A stretch of DNA of 64,000 bases. Origin: SB11 sp965222995 (GTDB taxonomy: Bacteria > Bacteroidota > Bacteroidia > UBA8524). Positions 26,585-36,600 of this stretch are shown here, in pieces (positions within the stretch are counted from its first letter, which is position 1; each line of letters begins with the position of its first letter). The translations under genes and the position numbers were made by a program. The notes under the pieces are model-generated. The model saw only the letters and a list, made by a program, of their open reading frames with translations. It ran no database searches and was not told the origin of the DNA. The stretch is taken from contig OZ244977.1 of assembly GCA_965222995.1 (NCBI GenBank), positions 1,860,001-1,924,000 of the forward strand. Direction: 5' to 3'.

Positions 26585-26929
26585 TTATTTAACAGCTTTA
26601 ACAACTGCTTTAAATGCTTCAGGATGGTTCATAGCCAAATCGGCCAATGCTTTACGGTTAAGCCCGATATTTTTCTCGTGAACTTTGCCCATAAATACTG
26701 AATAGCTCATACCCTCTTGGCGGGCAGCTGCATTAATACGCTGAATCCACAATGCGCGGAAATTGCGTTTTTTGGTTTTTCTGTCGCGGTAGGCATACTG
26801 TAATCCTTTTTCTACCGCATTTTTGGCAACCGTCCATACATTTTTACGACGACCCCAATACCCTTTTGCAAGGTTTAATACTTTTTTTCTTCTTCTACGT
26901 GAAGCAACAGAGTTGACTGAACGTGGCAT
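26585..26929 (-). CDS. rplT: 50S ribosomal protein L20
   Basis: 114 residues, the usual L20 length. 'MPRSVNSVASRRRRKKVLNLAKGYWGRR' is the typical basic N-terminal extension that threads into 23S rRNA. The rest is the helical globular domain ('LWIQRINAAARQEG', 'GLNRKALADLAM'). Assembly protein of the large subunit. Last gene of the thrS-infC-rpmI-rplT operon. In other bacteria L20 represses this operon by binding its own mRNA; the 74-base gap before it could host such a site, but none is evident by eye. Confidence 0.98.
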   Translation of the reverse strand: MPRSVNSVASRRRRKKVLNLAKGYWGRRKNVWTVAKNAVEKGLQYAYRDRKTKKRNFRALWIQRINAAARQEGMSYSVFMGKVHEKNIGLNRKALADLAMNHPEAFKAVVKAVK

Positions 26930-27003
26930 AATTTTAATTTTTTGGTATTCAGCGTTCGCTTATAACGACTCTTTGGTGCTAAATCCCCGGTGTAACAATA
27001 AAT

Positions 27004-27204
27004 TTATTTCCCTATTGTAAGCATTATTTTTACATTACTCATGTCTGCATCGCTTACAAATGCAGCATAACCTAAGTTACGTTTTTGTTTTTTTGCTTTT
27101 TTGGTAAGAATATGACGCTTGTAAGCGTGGTTCATTCTTATTTTTCCGCTACCGGTTACCTTAAATCTCTTCTTAGCTCCCGATACTGTTTTCATTTTAG
27201 GCAT
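27004..27204 (-). CDS. rpmI: 50S ribosomal protein L35
   Basis: 66 residues. 'MPKMKTVSGAKKRFKVTGSGKIRM' followed by 'AYKRHILTKKAKKQKRNLG' is the standard L35 pattern, very basic. It lies 22 bases after infC and 74 bases before rplT, in the conserved order infC-rpmI-rplT. Confidence 0.98.
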   Translation of the reverse strand: MPKMKTVSGAKKRFKVTGSGKIRMNHAYKRHILTKKAKKQKRNLGYAAFVSDADMSNVKIMLTIGK

Positions 27205-27226
27205 TATATAATCTCCTTTTATCTTT

Positions 27227-27787
27227 TTATTTTCCTTTTGTTTTAGGGGCTATCATCATTATCATTTTCTTCCCCTCCATTTTTGGCAACATTTCTACTT
27301 TACCATAGTCTGCCAAATCCTCAGCAAATTTTAATAATAATACTTCCCCTCTTTCTTTATATACTATAGAGCGGCCTCTGAAAAATACATAGGCACGCAC
27401 TTTAGCTCCTTCTTCTAAAAATTTAATGGCATGCTTTAGTTTAAACTCAACATCATGCTCATCGGTATTAGGTCCGAACCTAATTTCTTTTACTACTGTT
27501 TTAACGGCATTTGCCTTAATTTCTTTTTTCTTCTTTTTCTGTTCGTAAAGAAACTTTTTATAGTCTATTACTCTACAAACCGGTGGATTCGCATTAGGCG
27601 AAATTTCAACCAAATCAACCTCAAGCTCGTTGGCTATTTCCAATGCTTTTTCTATTGGATATACACCCGGCTCTATGGTTTCACCCACAACCCGCACTTC
27701 TTTTGCGGTAATTTTGCCGTTTATTTTATGTTCCGGCTCTGTAACACGGGGCCTGTATGGTCTTTTTCCCCTTTTTTTTATTGCGAT
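27227..27787 (-). CDS. infC: Translation initiation factor IF-3 with AUC start codon
   Basis: The frame continues 30 codons upstream of the first standard start (GTG 27697), adding 'AIKKRGKRPYRPR' and 'EPEHKINGKI', the conserved IF-3 N-terminus, for 186 residues in total. There is no ATG, GTG or TTG between the thrS stop (27818) and this point. The only Shine-Dalgarno-like sequence, GGAGG (27793-27797), sits 5 bases before ATC at 27785-27787. IF-3 of E. coli starts with AUU, which lets IF-3 repress its own translation; an AUC start here suggests the same control. IF-3N then IF-3C domains follow; the factor acts on the 30S subunit. Confidence 0.9.
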   Translation of the reverse strand: MAIKKRGKRPYRPRVTEPEHKINGKITAKEVRVVGETIEPGVYPIEKALEIANELEVDLVEISPNANPPVCRVIDYKKFLYEQKKKKKEIKANAVKTVVKEIRFGPNTDEHDVEFKLKHAIKFLEEGAKVRAYVFFRGRSIVYKERGEVLLLKFAEDLADYGKVEMLPKMEGKKMIMMIAPKTKGK

Positions 27788-27792
27788 ATTTA

Positions 27793-27797
27793 CCTCC
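27793..27797 (-). promoter_or_regulatory. Ribosome binding site GGAGG deciding the infC start
   Basis: A strong Shine-Dalgarno sequence in a genome region where most genes lack one. Its 5-base spacing points to the ATC codon at 27785-27787. Confidence 0.8.
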
Positions 27798-27817
27798 GTT
27801 AAAAAATGTAATAAAAT

Positions 27818-29743
27818 TTAAGCATCAAGTTGCTCATTAAAATATGTTGTAAATTCTGTAAGTGAAAAAGTCCCTACATCTCCTTCACCATGTTTCCTTA
27901 CCGAAACTTTTTCATCGTTCACCTCTTTTTCCCCTACTATCAACATAAATGGCACCTTTGATACCTCAGCATCGCGGATTTTTTTACCAATCTTCTCAGC
28001 ACGTTCGTCCACGAAGCCGCGAATATCGTACTTTTTTAAATAATTTAAAACATCATTGGCATATTTTGAGAATTTATCACTGATAGGCAATACTGCTATT
28101 TGCTCGGGGCTTAACCACAATGGAAAATTACCTGCACAATGCTCTGTGAGTATAGCAAAGAAGCGTTCCAGTGAACCAAAAGGTGCACGGTGTATCATAA
28201 CAGGGCGGTGTTTTTTATTATCCTCTCCTATATACTCCAACTCAAAACGCTCAGGTAAATTATAATCAACCTGTATAGTTCCTAACTGCCATTGGCGACC
28301 TAGGGCATCTTTTACCATAAAATCTAGCTTAGGTCCATAAAAAGCTGCTTCGCCGTATTCTGTAACGGTTTTCAACCCTTTTGATTCTGCTGCCTCAATT
28401 ATGGCTTGCTCTGCTTTTTCCCAGTTATCTTCGTTACCTATGTATTTGCTTCTGTCTTCTTTATCGCGAAGTGATATTTGAGCGGTATAGTCTTTAAAGC
28501 CCAGCTTGGTAAATACGTACTGCACTAAATCTATTACTACGTTAAACTCTTCTATTACTTGGTCGGGACGGCAAAATATATGTGCATCGTCTTGTGTAAA
28601 ACCACGTACGCGTGTAAGCCCGTTAAGCTCTCCGCTTTGCTCATACCTGTAAACCGTACCAAACTCAGCAAAGCGAAGCGGAAGGTCTTTGTATGAGTGT
28701 GGTTTGTATTTGTATACCTCGCAATGGTGCGGGCAATTCATGGGCTTCAACAAAAACTCCTCATCAACATCAGGGGTTTTTATCGGACGAAATGAGTCTT
28801 CACCATATTTTTCGTAGTGCCCACTGGTTACATACAGTTCCTTTTTTCCTATATGCGGCGTTATAACAGGCACATAGCCTCTATCGGTTTGTGCTTGCTG
28901 CATAAAACGAGACAACCTATCACGAATTAATGCGCCTTTGGGCAACCACATGGGTAAGCCTTGCCCAACTTTATCACTAAAAGTAAATAACTCTAGTTCT
29001 TTACCCAGTTTACGATGGTCTCTGCGCTTAGCTTCTTCCAACATGTGTAGGTATTCTTCCAACTCTTTGTTTTTAGGGAAAGTAATACCGTATATACGGG
29101 TAAGTTGTTGGTTATTTTCATCGCCACGCCAGTAAGCACCTGCTATATTTAATAATTTTATAGCTTTTATATACCCTGTTGAAGGCACGTGGAATCCCCT
29201 ACATAAATCTGTAAAGCTGCCTTGCGTGCAGAATGTAATATCGCCATCTTCTAAGCCTTCAATAAGGTCTAGTTTCAGGTTATCTCCCTTTTTAGTAAAG
29301 TATTCAACAGCATCGGCTTTGCTCACCTCACTCATTACATAAGGGTTATTGGCTTTTGCCAACTCCTTCATTTTGGCTTCAATTTTTTGCAGTGCTTCTG
29401 CATTTATTGTTTCATCGCCAAAATCTATATCGTAGTAAAAACCATTTTCAATGGCTGGTCCTATACCAAACTTTGCTTTGGGGTAAAAGGCTTGTACAGC
29501 TTCAGCCAACAAGTGTGCTGATGAGTGCCAAAATGCTTCTTTTCCGTCGGTATCTCTCCACGTGTACAATGTCAGCTCTGCATCAGTAGTTATAGGCGTT
29601 GATGCCTCAGTTTTTTTGCCGTTTACTTTTGCTGCTAATACATTGCGTGCCAAACCCTCACTAATAGATTTAGCTACGTCCATTGGAGTAACCCCCTCTT
29701 GGTACTCCCTCACTGCCCCGTCGGGAAAAGTTATTTTTATCAT
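27818..29743 (-). CDS. thrS: Threonyl-tRNA synthetase
   Basis: 641 residues, normal for ThrRS. The N-terminal TGS domain (about 1-60) is followed by the editing domain with 'HSSAHLLAEAVQ' (about 73-84), the metal-binding His motif. The class II catalytic core includes 'KPMNCPHHCEVY' (zinc Cys/His, about 335-346), motif 2 'RFAEFGTVYRYEQSG' and motif 3 'HRAPFGSLERFFAIL'. The anticodon-binding domain is at the end. It charges tRNA-Thr. It heads the conserved translation block and is directly abutted by the TPR gene upstream (no intergenic base). Confidence 0.97.
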   Translation of the reverse strand: MIKITFPDGAVREYQEGVTPMDVAKSISEGLARNVLAAKVNGKKTEASTPITTDAELTLYTWRDTDGKEAFWHSSAHLLAEAVQAFYPKAKFGIGPAIENGFYYDIDFGDETINAEALQKIEAKMKELAKANNPYVMSEVSKADAVEYFTKKGDNLKLDLIEGLEDGDITFCTQGSFTDLCRGFHVPSTGYIKAIKLLNIAGAYWRGDENNQQLTRIYGITFPKNKELEEYLHMLEEAKRRDHRKLGKELELFTFSDKVGQGLPMWLPKGALIRDRLSRFMQQAQTDRGYVPVITPHIGKKELYVTSGHYEKYGEDSFRPIKTPDVDEEFLLKPMNCPHHCEVYKYKPHSYKDLPLRFAEFGTVYRYEQSGELNGLTRVRGFTQDDAHIFCRPDQVIEEFNVVIDLVQYVFTKLGFKDYTAQISLRDKEDRSKYIGNEDNWEKAEQAIIEAAESKGLKTVTEYGEAAFYGPKLDFMVKDALGRQWQLGTIQVDYNLPERFELEYIGEDNKKHRPVMIHRAPFGSLERFFAILTEHCAGNFPLWLSPEQIAVLPISDKFSKYANDVLNYLKKYDIRGFVDERAEKIGKKIRDAEVSKVPFMLIVGEKEVNDEKVSVRKHGEGDVGTFSLTEFTTYFNEQLDA

Positions 29744-30862
29744 TTATTTAATGTCTTTTGCCTTTAACTCTTTAAGCCACTCTTTAGCTATGGTATAGCT
29801 ATCATCAAGCTCTAATACTTTTCTAAAATCGTCAATAGCTTTTTGGTTTTCTCCTTTTGCCATAAAAGCCAACCCTCTTAAATAATGCCCTCTTGCATAA
29901 TCAGGATTCATCAAAATGGCTTTATCGTAATTGCTCACTGCATCCTCATACCGGTCTAAATTATAATTAATTAAGCCAATACCTATATATGGGCGGTAAT
30001 CATCAGGGTTTATGCGCAAAACCTTCTCGTGGTCGTCTAGTGCTTCCCGTATTGCATCCATTTCATAGTATACCAAAGCTCTTGCATAGTAAGCTTCAGC
30101 ACTAAGCTCCTTCACGCGTATAGCATTGGTATAATAGTCTTTTGCCAGTTGAAGTTGTTTTCTGGCAAAGTGTATTTTTCCTAGCTCTATATAAGCATCA
30201 TAATAGTCGTTGTTATACTCTACCGCTTTTTTATAATTTATTAACGCGGTTGTAGTATCTTGTTTTCCCAGATAATTTCTTCCTTTATAGTAATATGAAA
30301 CAGGATTTAAAGGGTCAATTTCTATTAGCTTATCAAATGTTTTATTGCTTTCATCAAACTGAAAAAGTACCATTTGCAATTCTCCCAACTTCACCAAAGC
30401 ATCAGGAAAATCAGGTTTTAACTCTACTGCTTTAGCAAAAGACTCCATTGCGTTGGTAACACTGTCTATAGAAAAGCTTATTTCGCCTTTGGCAAAATGA
30501 TATAATGGGTTTTGAGGGTCTAATGCAATTGCCTTTTCAACATCAACAAAACCTTTTTGGGGTTGCCCCTCCCTAGCCCATTGCACACCACGTTTATAAT
30601 ACAGTTCGGCATTATTGGGAGCATTGGCAATATCAACACTTAGTTGCTCGATTACCTGAGACCCTTTTCCGTATTTATTTGCCAAACTATCTTCAAGCGA
30701 TTGTTCATCCCTCGATTTGTTTGAGGTGTTTTTACATTGTGTAAAGCACAATAGCAATAAAACCAACAACGGAAGTAGTTTAAGGTAATTTTTATGTGTT
30801 TGTTTAATTATCAAAACAGTGCCTTTTGAAATAAGGTGTGCAAAAATATTCAGTATATACAT
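29744..30862 (-). CDS. TPR-repeat lipoprotein
   Basis: About 372 residues. ATG 30862 is chosen; TTG 30871 and TTG 30814 are alternatives, and the last gives the most conventional lipoprotein signal (lipobox 'FTQC', Cys 26 residues from that TTG). After the anchor come about eight tetratricopeptide repeats, e.g. 'AELYYKRGVQWAREG', 'PLYHFAKGEISF', 'PVSYYYKGRNYLG', 'AEAYYARALVYYEMD' and 'ARGHYLRGLAFMAKG'. TPR lipoproteins serve as protein-interaction scaffolds at the cell envelope. The stop abuts the thrS start codon, so it is likely co-transcribed with thrS-infC-rpmI-rplT. Partner unknown. Confidence 0.85.
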   Translation of the reverse strand: MYILNIFAHLISKGTVLIIKQTHKNYLKLLPLLVLLLLCFTQCKNTSNKSRDEQSLEDSLANKYGKGSQVIEQLSVDIANAPNNAELYYKRGVQWAREGQPQKGFVDVEKAIALDPQNPLYHFAKGEISFSIDSVTNAMESFAKAVELKPDFPDALVKLGELQMVLFQFDESNKTFDKLIEIDPLNPVSYYYKGRNYLGKQDTTTALINYKKAVEYNNDYYDAYIELGKIHFARKQLQLAKDYYTNAIRVKELSAEAYYARALVYYEMDAIREALDDHEKVLRINPDDYRPYIGIGLINYNLDRYEDAVSNYDKAILMNPDYARGHYLRGLAFMAKGENQKAIDDFRKVLELDDSYTIAKEWLKELKAKDIK

Positions 30863-31022
30863 TAGTGCCAAGTTTATTATAGCATGTAACGCATATTTAT
30901 AGTTTATGGATGCATTTTTAAGAATCTGACCAGTATATTGGTTATAAAAAAGGATATAAATGGGTGTTTTTACCCTTTTTACAAATTATTTAATTGCATT
31001 ACTTTGAAGAAAACTATTGATT

Positions 31023-31439
31023 ATGCCTGTAAGTACTTCTTTTTTTGATGTTTATGATGTAATAAATACATCTAATGACAACGTAACTCTTTCACTTAAA
31101 ATTACTGAACTGAAACCCACTGAGGCAGGGAGTAATAACTTTACCGAGGTTGATAATGCCGATATTGAAGCAGCCACAACAATAAAAATAAACTCAACTA
31201 CTATTGGTGAACCACAATTGGGGAGTTTTGAAAATATTGTTTTGGGTAAAAACAAAGATTTGGTTGGTAAAACCATGGATGTAATTACTTCTCTTACCGA
31301 TTTATTACCCAACGGCAATATTGTTAAAATAAGTTACACCATTAAAGGTGGAAGAACAACTTATACCCGTGACTTGGTTTCGGGTGTATTAAACCAAGGT
31401 GATATTGTTGACTTTTTAGCTACCATTCGTTTTTATTAA
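31023..31439 (+). CDS. Unknown beta-rich protein, first of a two-gene unit
   Basis: 139 residues from ATG 31023; the TTG at 31017 is less likely. No signal peptide. The sequence is beta-rich, acidic, with alternating patterns ('TLSLKITELKPTEAG', 'KISYTIKGGRTTYTR') and a hydrophobic C-terminal end 'FLATIRFY'. I do not recognise a family. It is followed after 2 bases by a signal-peptide-bearing barrel-like protein, so the two are translated from one mRNA and may interact. Confidence 0.68.
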   Translation: MPVSTSFFDVYDVINTSNDNVTLSLKITELKPTEAGSNNFTEVDNADIEAATTIKINSTTIGEPQLGSFENIVLGKNKDLVGKTMDVITSLTDLLPNGNIVKISYTIKGGRTTYTRDLVSGVLNQGDIVDFLATIRFY

Positions 31440-31441
31440 TT

Positions 31442-32746
31442 ATGAAAAAACTTACCCTATCATTATTTATTTGCTTGTGTACATTTAGTGCTTTTTCACA
31501 AGCCGACTCTACTATTTCTTTAGATATTTTGAGGGCACCCAGCCACCCAAGTTTTACTTTACTGGGTATTGCTCCCGAGTCTATTGAAACACCCCAAGAC
31601 CCTACTAATGTTCTTGTATCATTACGAAACGCCACCGATAACTTTAGCACTTTGCCCAAAAGCTACGCTATTGATATAGCCCCGGCCTGGATATTTAAAA
31701 ATAACGTTAGTGCCAATTCTTTTTTAAATAGCAAGGGAGATAAGCCTTTGGCAAATATTTGGCAAACGTTCAGGCTATCATTGGCAACCCATACCCCTAA
31801 TGATGGGGTTGACAGTAGTCTTACCCAAATGGGTATTGGTTTCAAAACCTCTATTTTCAGGGGAAACAAACTATCTGTCAACTGGGATAGCTCTCGCCAA
31901 AAAGTAGATAGCATCAGAAATTTTTTGAAAGACAGGACACTGTTGCTTGGCAAGTACTTAGATATTTTTAGAGAAGAAAGTATTGAGTATAAAACAAATA
32001 ATGACTCACTAAACAAATACTTGGGATTGGAGAGCTCTTTAAATACCAGGCTTGCTGAAAACAGTAATTTGGCTAATGATAGGGAATTTTCAGCCCAATT
32101 GAGTAAAGTTAAAGCAGAAGTAGCCAAATACTTAACTTTAGTGGGATATGCAGACAAAAAAGTGAAAAGAGAGGCTACTGAGCACATCAATGATAGTTTG
32201 AAAGCTGAGCTTGCCGTTTTTAAAAAATTAACAAGCGAAATACAATTTAGACGTTATGGCTGGAAGTTGGATTTGGCTGGAGGTATAGTACTGGATTACC
32301 CTACTCAAAATTTTGATTATAGTTTGCTAACACGTTACGGGGCATGGCTTACAGGAGGGTATGAGACAAAAAAAGCGGTAAATTTTTTAGCTGTGAGTAG
32401 AATAATGCTAAACCCTGCTGAAGTGTATTTGGATGAGAATGACAGCATGCAAACTGCCGATAATTTAAACTTTGATGCAGGTGCTAAAATTGAATGGATA
32501 CCAAACGGCGGTATGAGCAAGTTTAGATTATCAGGCGAAGGTATTTACAGAACTACTTTTAATAATAGTGATATTGACGACCGTATACGCTACACCATAA
32601 ACCTTAGCTATGAAATTGAGAAGAACACACTATTAAACTTTTCTGTAGGTAAAAACTTTGATACACCTACTAAAGTAGGGGGTAATTTAATAGCCGCTTT
32701 AAACCTATTGGTTGGTTTTGGCAATAACAGACCTGTATTGAAATAA
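31442..32746 (+). CDS. Predicted outer-membrane protein with coiled-coil insert, second of a two-gene unit
   Basis: 434 residues. The signal peptide ends at 'FSAFSQAD' (about 20). The start of the mature protein has alternating strands ('YAIDIAPAWIF', 'MGIGFKTSIFRGNK'). A charged helical stretch (about 160-265, with 'LAENSNLANDREFSAQLSKV') is likely coiled coil. The last third returns to strands with aromatic girdles ('WKLDLAGGIVLDYP', 'FRLSGEGIYRTTF', 'LLNFSVGKNF') as in beta-barrels. Possible role: outer-membrane partner of the protein encoded 2 bases upstream. Family not recognised. Confidence 0.72.
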   Translation: MKKLTLSLFICLCTFSAFSQADSTISLDILRAPSHPSFTLLGIAPESIETPQDPTNVLVSLRNATDNFSTLPKSYAIDIAPAWIFKNNVSANSFLNSKGDKPLANIWQTFRLSLATHTPNDGVDSSLTQMGIGFKTSIFRGNKLSVNWDSSRQKVDSIRNFLKDRTLLLGKYLDIFREESIEYKTNNDSLNKYLGLESSLNTRLAENSNLANDREFSAQLSKVKAEVAKYLTLVGYADKKVKREATEHINDSLKAELAVFKKLTSEIQFRRYGWKLDLAGGIVLDYPTQNFDYSLLTRYGAWLTGGYETKKAVNFLAVSRIMLNPAEVYLDENDSMQTADNLNFDAGAKIEWIPNGGMSKFRLSGEGIYRTTFNNSDIDDRIRYTINLSYEIEKNTLLNFSVGKNFDTPTKVGGNLIAALNLLVGFGNNRPVLK

Positions 32747-32844
32747 TACTATTATTACTAGTTGGGGTTTAATCTATTAAACCCTAACTAGTTTTATTTT
32801 TTGATAAACGAATAGCATATTTGAGACCTACAAAGTTTTGAAGT

Positions 32845-33543
32845 ATGCGTTTAGTATTATTTGTATCACTATTCTTCTTTTCATTTAGTTCCTACTCACA
32901 AGTTTTTGATAGAAGTATTACTGTTGGAGTTTCACCACTATACTCATACAGAAATTTACGTAATGGAGATGGCAGTCAATCAGTCTCTAATGTTATAGCC
33001 TCAAGGAATGGTTATGAAGAGCCTTTGTTTTCTTATGGCATATTTGTAGGCTACAATCACAAGATTTCAAAACGGTTTTCTTTTGGTGGTGAACTAAAAT
33101 ACCAGCGTTTGGGTTTTAGAACTGATATTAAACTAGATAGCTTGAGACCCAGACAGCCCAATGACCCATTAATACCAACCAGCATAGAGTTTGATGATAT
33201 ATTTCACGTTTCTTCTTTGTATATAAACAACTATTACACTTTTCTAAAAAAAGAGAATTTGGATGTATATGCAGTTGGTGGATTGGGTATGGATGTTTTA
33301 CTAGACCATTATATAAAACGAAAAGCGGATAAAACTTCTCAAGTACCTGACCTTGCTTTTGAAGGGAAACAAATTAATGTTTCGGCTAAACTGGGCTTAG
33401 GTGCTATATATAAACTTAATGACCACTCTGCTATTAGCACCAGTTTAGGATACCACCTTAATATTTTAGACTTCAACACAAACCCTGTGCGTTTACGATT
33501 GGTTTACTTCGGATTAAATATCGGTTACGTTATCACTCTTTGA
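32845..33543 (+). CDS. PorT-like outer-membrane beta-barrel protein
   Basis: 232 residues. The signal peptide ends at 'SSYSQVF' (about 19). The body is made of amphipathic strands typical of the eight-stranded outer-membrane beta-barrel family of Bacteroidota ('ITVGVSPLYSY', 'FGGELKYQRLGF', 'DVYAVGGLGMDVLL', 'VSAKLGLGAIY'), ending in strand 'FGLNIGYVITL'. Location: outer membrane. Specific role unknown. It has no close neighbour and is probably monocistronic. Confidence 0.78.
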   Translation: MRLVLFVSLFFFSFSSYSQVFDRSITVGVSPLYSYRNLRNGDGSQSVSNVIASRNGYEEPLFSYGIFVGYNHKISKRFSFGGELKYQRLGFRTDIKLDSLRPRQPNDPLIPTSIEFDDIFHVSSLYINNYYTFLKKENLDVYAVGGLGMDVLLDHYIKRKADKTSQVPDLAFEGKQINVSAKLGLGAIYKLNDHSAISTSLGYHLNILDFNTNPVRLRLVYFGLNIGYVITL

Positions 33544-33577
33544 TAATTATTTAGTTTCAACATACTCAAACAAAAAA

Positions 33578-33643
33578 ACCGAGAACCGTCTCCCGACGAT
33601 TCCCGATTCTTTGTGACAGTCCTGGGGAACTGCCACTGCTAAC
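33578..33643. other. GC-rich intergenic patch with imperfect hairpin
   Basis: In the 138-base convergent gap after 33543 lies a patch visibly richer in G and C than its surroundings. It includes an imperfect inverted repeat GTGACAGT ... ACTGCCAC (33613-33620, 33630-33637) followed by short ACTGCCA/ACTGCTA-like units. No T run follows, so it is not a classic terminator. Possibly a decayed repeat. Confidence 0.4.
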
Positions 33644-33681
33644 TAACTATATATGGAATTTACATGTCAGCCATATTTAAA

Positions 33682-36600
33682 TTAGCGGAGTAGTGTTACT
33701 GTTCCGCTATAATTGTGCGTTTTGTAGTCAATGCCTTTGGCATTTATAACATACAAATACGCCCCCTCCTGCGCTGTCTCATTCTTATACATCCCATCCC
33801 AACTATCTTCTAAACTATATGATGTATATATTTTTTCTCCGTAGCGATTATAAATATTTAATTCGTATTCTTTTATATAAGCACCCACAATTTTAAACAC
33901 ATTGTTATACCCATCTCCATTAGGTGTAAACGCATTGGGTACAAATAAAGTTGAACGCCCTTTTGCACAGTCTGTGTTAGAATAACTTACTGTACCTGTA
34001 GTACTTACTGCTTTAACTCTATAACAAACTTTAGGTATTTGGTTGTATAGGTTGCTTGCATCTGTAAATGCAGTATCCATAAAATTGTTTGTTTCTACAT
34101 ATTCAAATATTCCAGCATTACCTAACTGCTCTACTTCATAGCTCTCTATTCCCTCATCCCATTTTTGGTACTTGCTCCAAGTTACATTTACATTATCTTC
34201 ATCATCCGTTTTTGCTTTTAGTAAAATGGTTTTCCCTACATTACTTGCTATGCTAACATCTCCGCACACATCCGTAGCTATTACACGGTAAAAATAGCTT
34301 TGGCTGTGAACACTGGTTTCAAAATCTTCAAAAGGAACACAACATTCTTTAGTTTCAAATATTTCTCTGTAGTTTACTCCATCTATAGACTTTTCAATAC
34401 TATAAGAAGCTATTGGGGCTTTAATTAATTTTGGTTTAGCAAACTCAACTAATACATGTTCATCTTTTTCAACGGTAGCCCTTACTAAGTAAGCAGGTTG
34501 TACAGTTGATTTATGTATAGGTTTGGCTGTAGATACATTTGAGCTAGATAATAATGGGTTTACCACATTTTGAGCTGCATGTACTACATATTTGTATGTA
34601 TATCCACAAATTACATCAGTATCTATATAAGTAGCTTCAGTTTTGTTTACTTTAGCAATTTGTACAAATTCTTTATCATCAGGAGATTGACGGTATATTG
34701 TATAACTTCCCAGGTTATTCCAGCCTTTATACTGAGACCAAAATACGGTAACTTTATTAGTATCAGCCTGTGTTTTTAATAATACGGTAGTATGTGCTTT
34801 ACTTTCATCAGCATAAGATTGTTTACCGCATTGGGTTTGGCTGTATACTTTATAGGTGTAGCTTTGCCCAAATGTATTCACATCATTATCTATAACAATA
34901 GTATCTAACTGGTTGTATATAGTCTTATATAACTTAAAATCACTTCCTTTTGTACTTCTAAATATTACATAATTATTGTAATCACGGCTTAAATAAGGCG
35001 AAAACTCAAGTTTAATGGTATTGTTTGCATTAACGGTAACTCTATGAGCCAAAGGTGTTGGCGGAGTAAGTGTATCAAACACTTCAACTATTTCACCATT
35101 TTTTATAGAGTCATAACACCCGTTTTTATCTTTTATTATTAGTGAAATTTGATAATCACCCGGGTTAGGGTAAGAATACTTTGGATTTTGTACACTGTCT
35201 TTTCTTCCGTTTCCTAAATTCCACTCCCAAGTAGCTATACCTGCCTCAGCAACACTTTTGTCTACTAAGTTTATTTCTGAAAATCTGCACACAGGGTTTT
35301 CAGTTACTGTATAGTCTGCTTTTAAATCTTTTATATCAATTTCTTTTATTGTTGTAGCACTACACGCATTGTTCAAAGTTGCAGTTAAACTAATGGTATG
35401 CTTACCTACTTTATTAAATATAAAGTTGGTGTTTTCCGCTTCAATATTGGTGTTGTTATCAATAACCCAATTGTATTTTATAGCTGATTGATTATCGTTC
35501 CCTGCAATATTTGCTGATGTATTGGTAAACTTAAACTCATCATACAAGCACTTACCTGCTATATCAAATGTAGGCTTAGGAGATAAAAGTCCTTCAATTG
35601 GTTGTACCGGATAAACTACTTTGCAACCAAATGAATCTTCAACAACAAACGTAGGTGTAAATGTACCGGGTATACTATACTCTGTAGTAGTATTATATCC
35701 GTTTCCTAATTGTCCGTTACCAAAATCCCAATTAACAAATTTGGCGTTTTTGCTTTTTGAAGTAAAAGTAACATCAAACGGCACACAACCTTTGTTTCTG
35801 TCTATTTCATATTCTCCTGTTGGTCCACCTACTTTTATTTGACTTTTCACTATAACTGAATCTTCGCAACCGTCCACATCTATAATCTTATAGCTTATAT
35901 CATAATTCCCGGGATAAAAATAATTTTTAATCGGCTGGTTTAATTCTGATACTGCTCCATCTCCAAAATCCCACACTATTTGTGCGATAGTAGTGTTGTT
36001 AACTTCTGATTTATCACTAAATGTTGAAACCAAAGGTGGGCAGGTAGTTTCTGTTTCATCAATTGAAAAAGCTGCTTTTATATGTTTTTTAATAACAGGT
36101 ATTTCTACTTCAACAGAATCTGCACATCCTAATGCTTTTTCTTTTATAACCAATTTAAAGTTGTACTTGCCTTCTTTGTCAAATGCCTTTGTGTTGGTCT
36201 CATCTGAAAAACTTTCATTTCCATCAATTGTCCAGTTATATGTCAATGCTCCTACGTGCTGGCTACTTGATGAATTGTGAGAAAAAGTAACTTTTGTTTC
36301 AGTACACTCTAATGCTATTCCTTGTGCAATAGCAGCTACAGGTTTTGATAACTTTACTGTTGTGCTTCTTGATACTGTACAACCTAATTTATCAGTTACT
36401 ACTAAAAAAATTCTAGCTCCATCAGTATGCATGTTTGATGTTTGTGTATTGAACTGATACGGAATTGTATCGTCAAACGATTGTACTTCTTGGTTTCCTT
36501 CTCTCCAAACTACATTCTCAACACCATGTACAGATTGACCAATTTTGATTAATTGTGCATCTAATGGGAAACAACCTTCATTAGGTGTTATAATAGGTGT

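Noticed and set aside
30962..30980. GGGT/ACCC hairpin upstream of 31023 as a terminator
   Set aside because: Stem of only four pairs; the nearest upstream gene reads away on the other strand.
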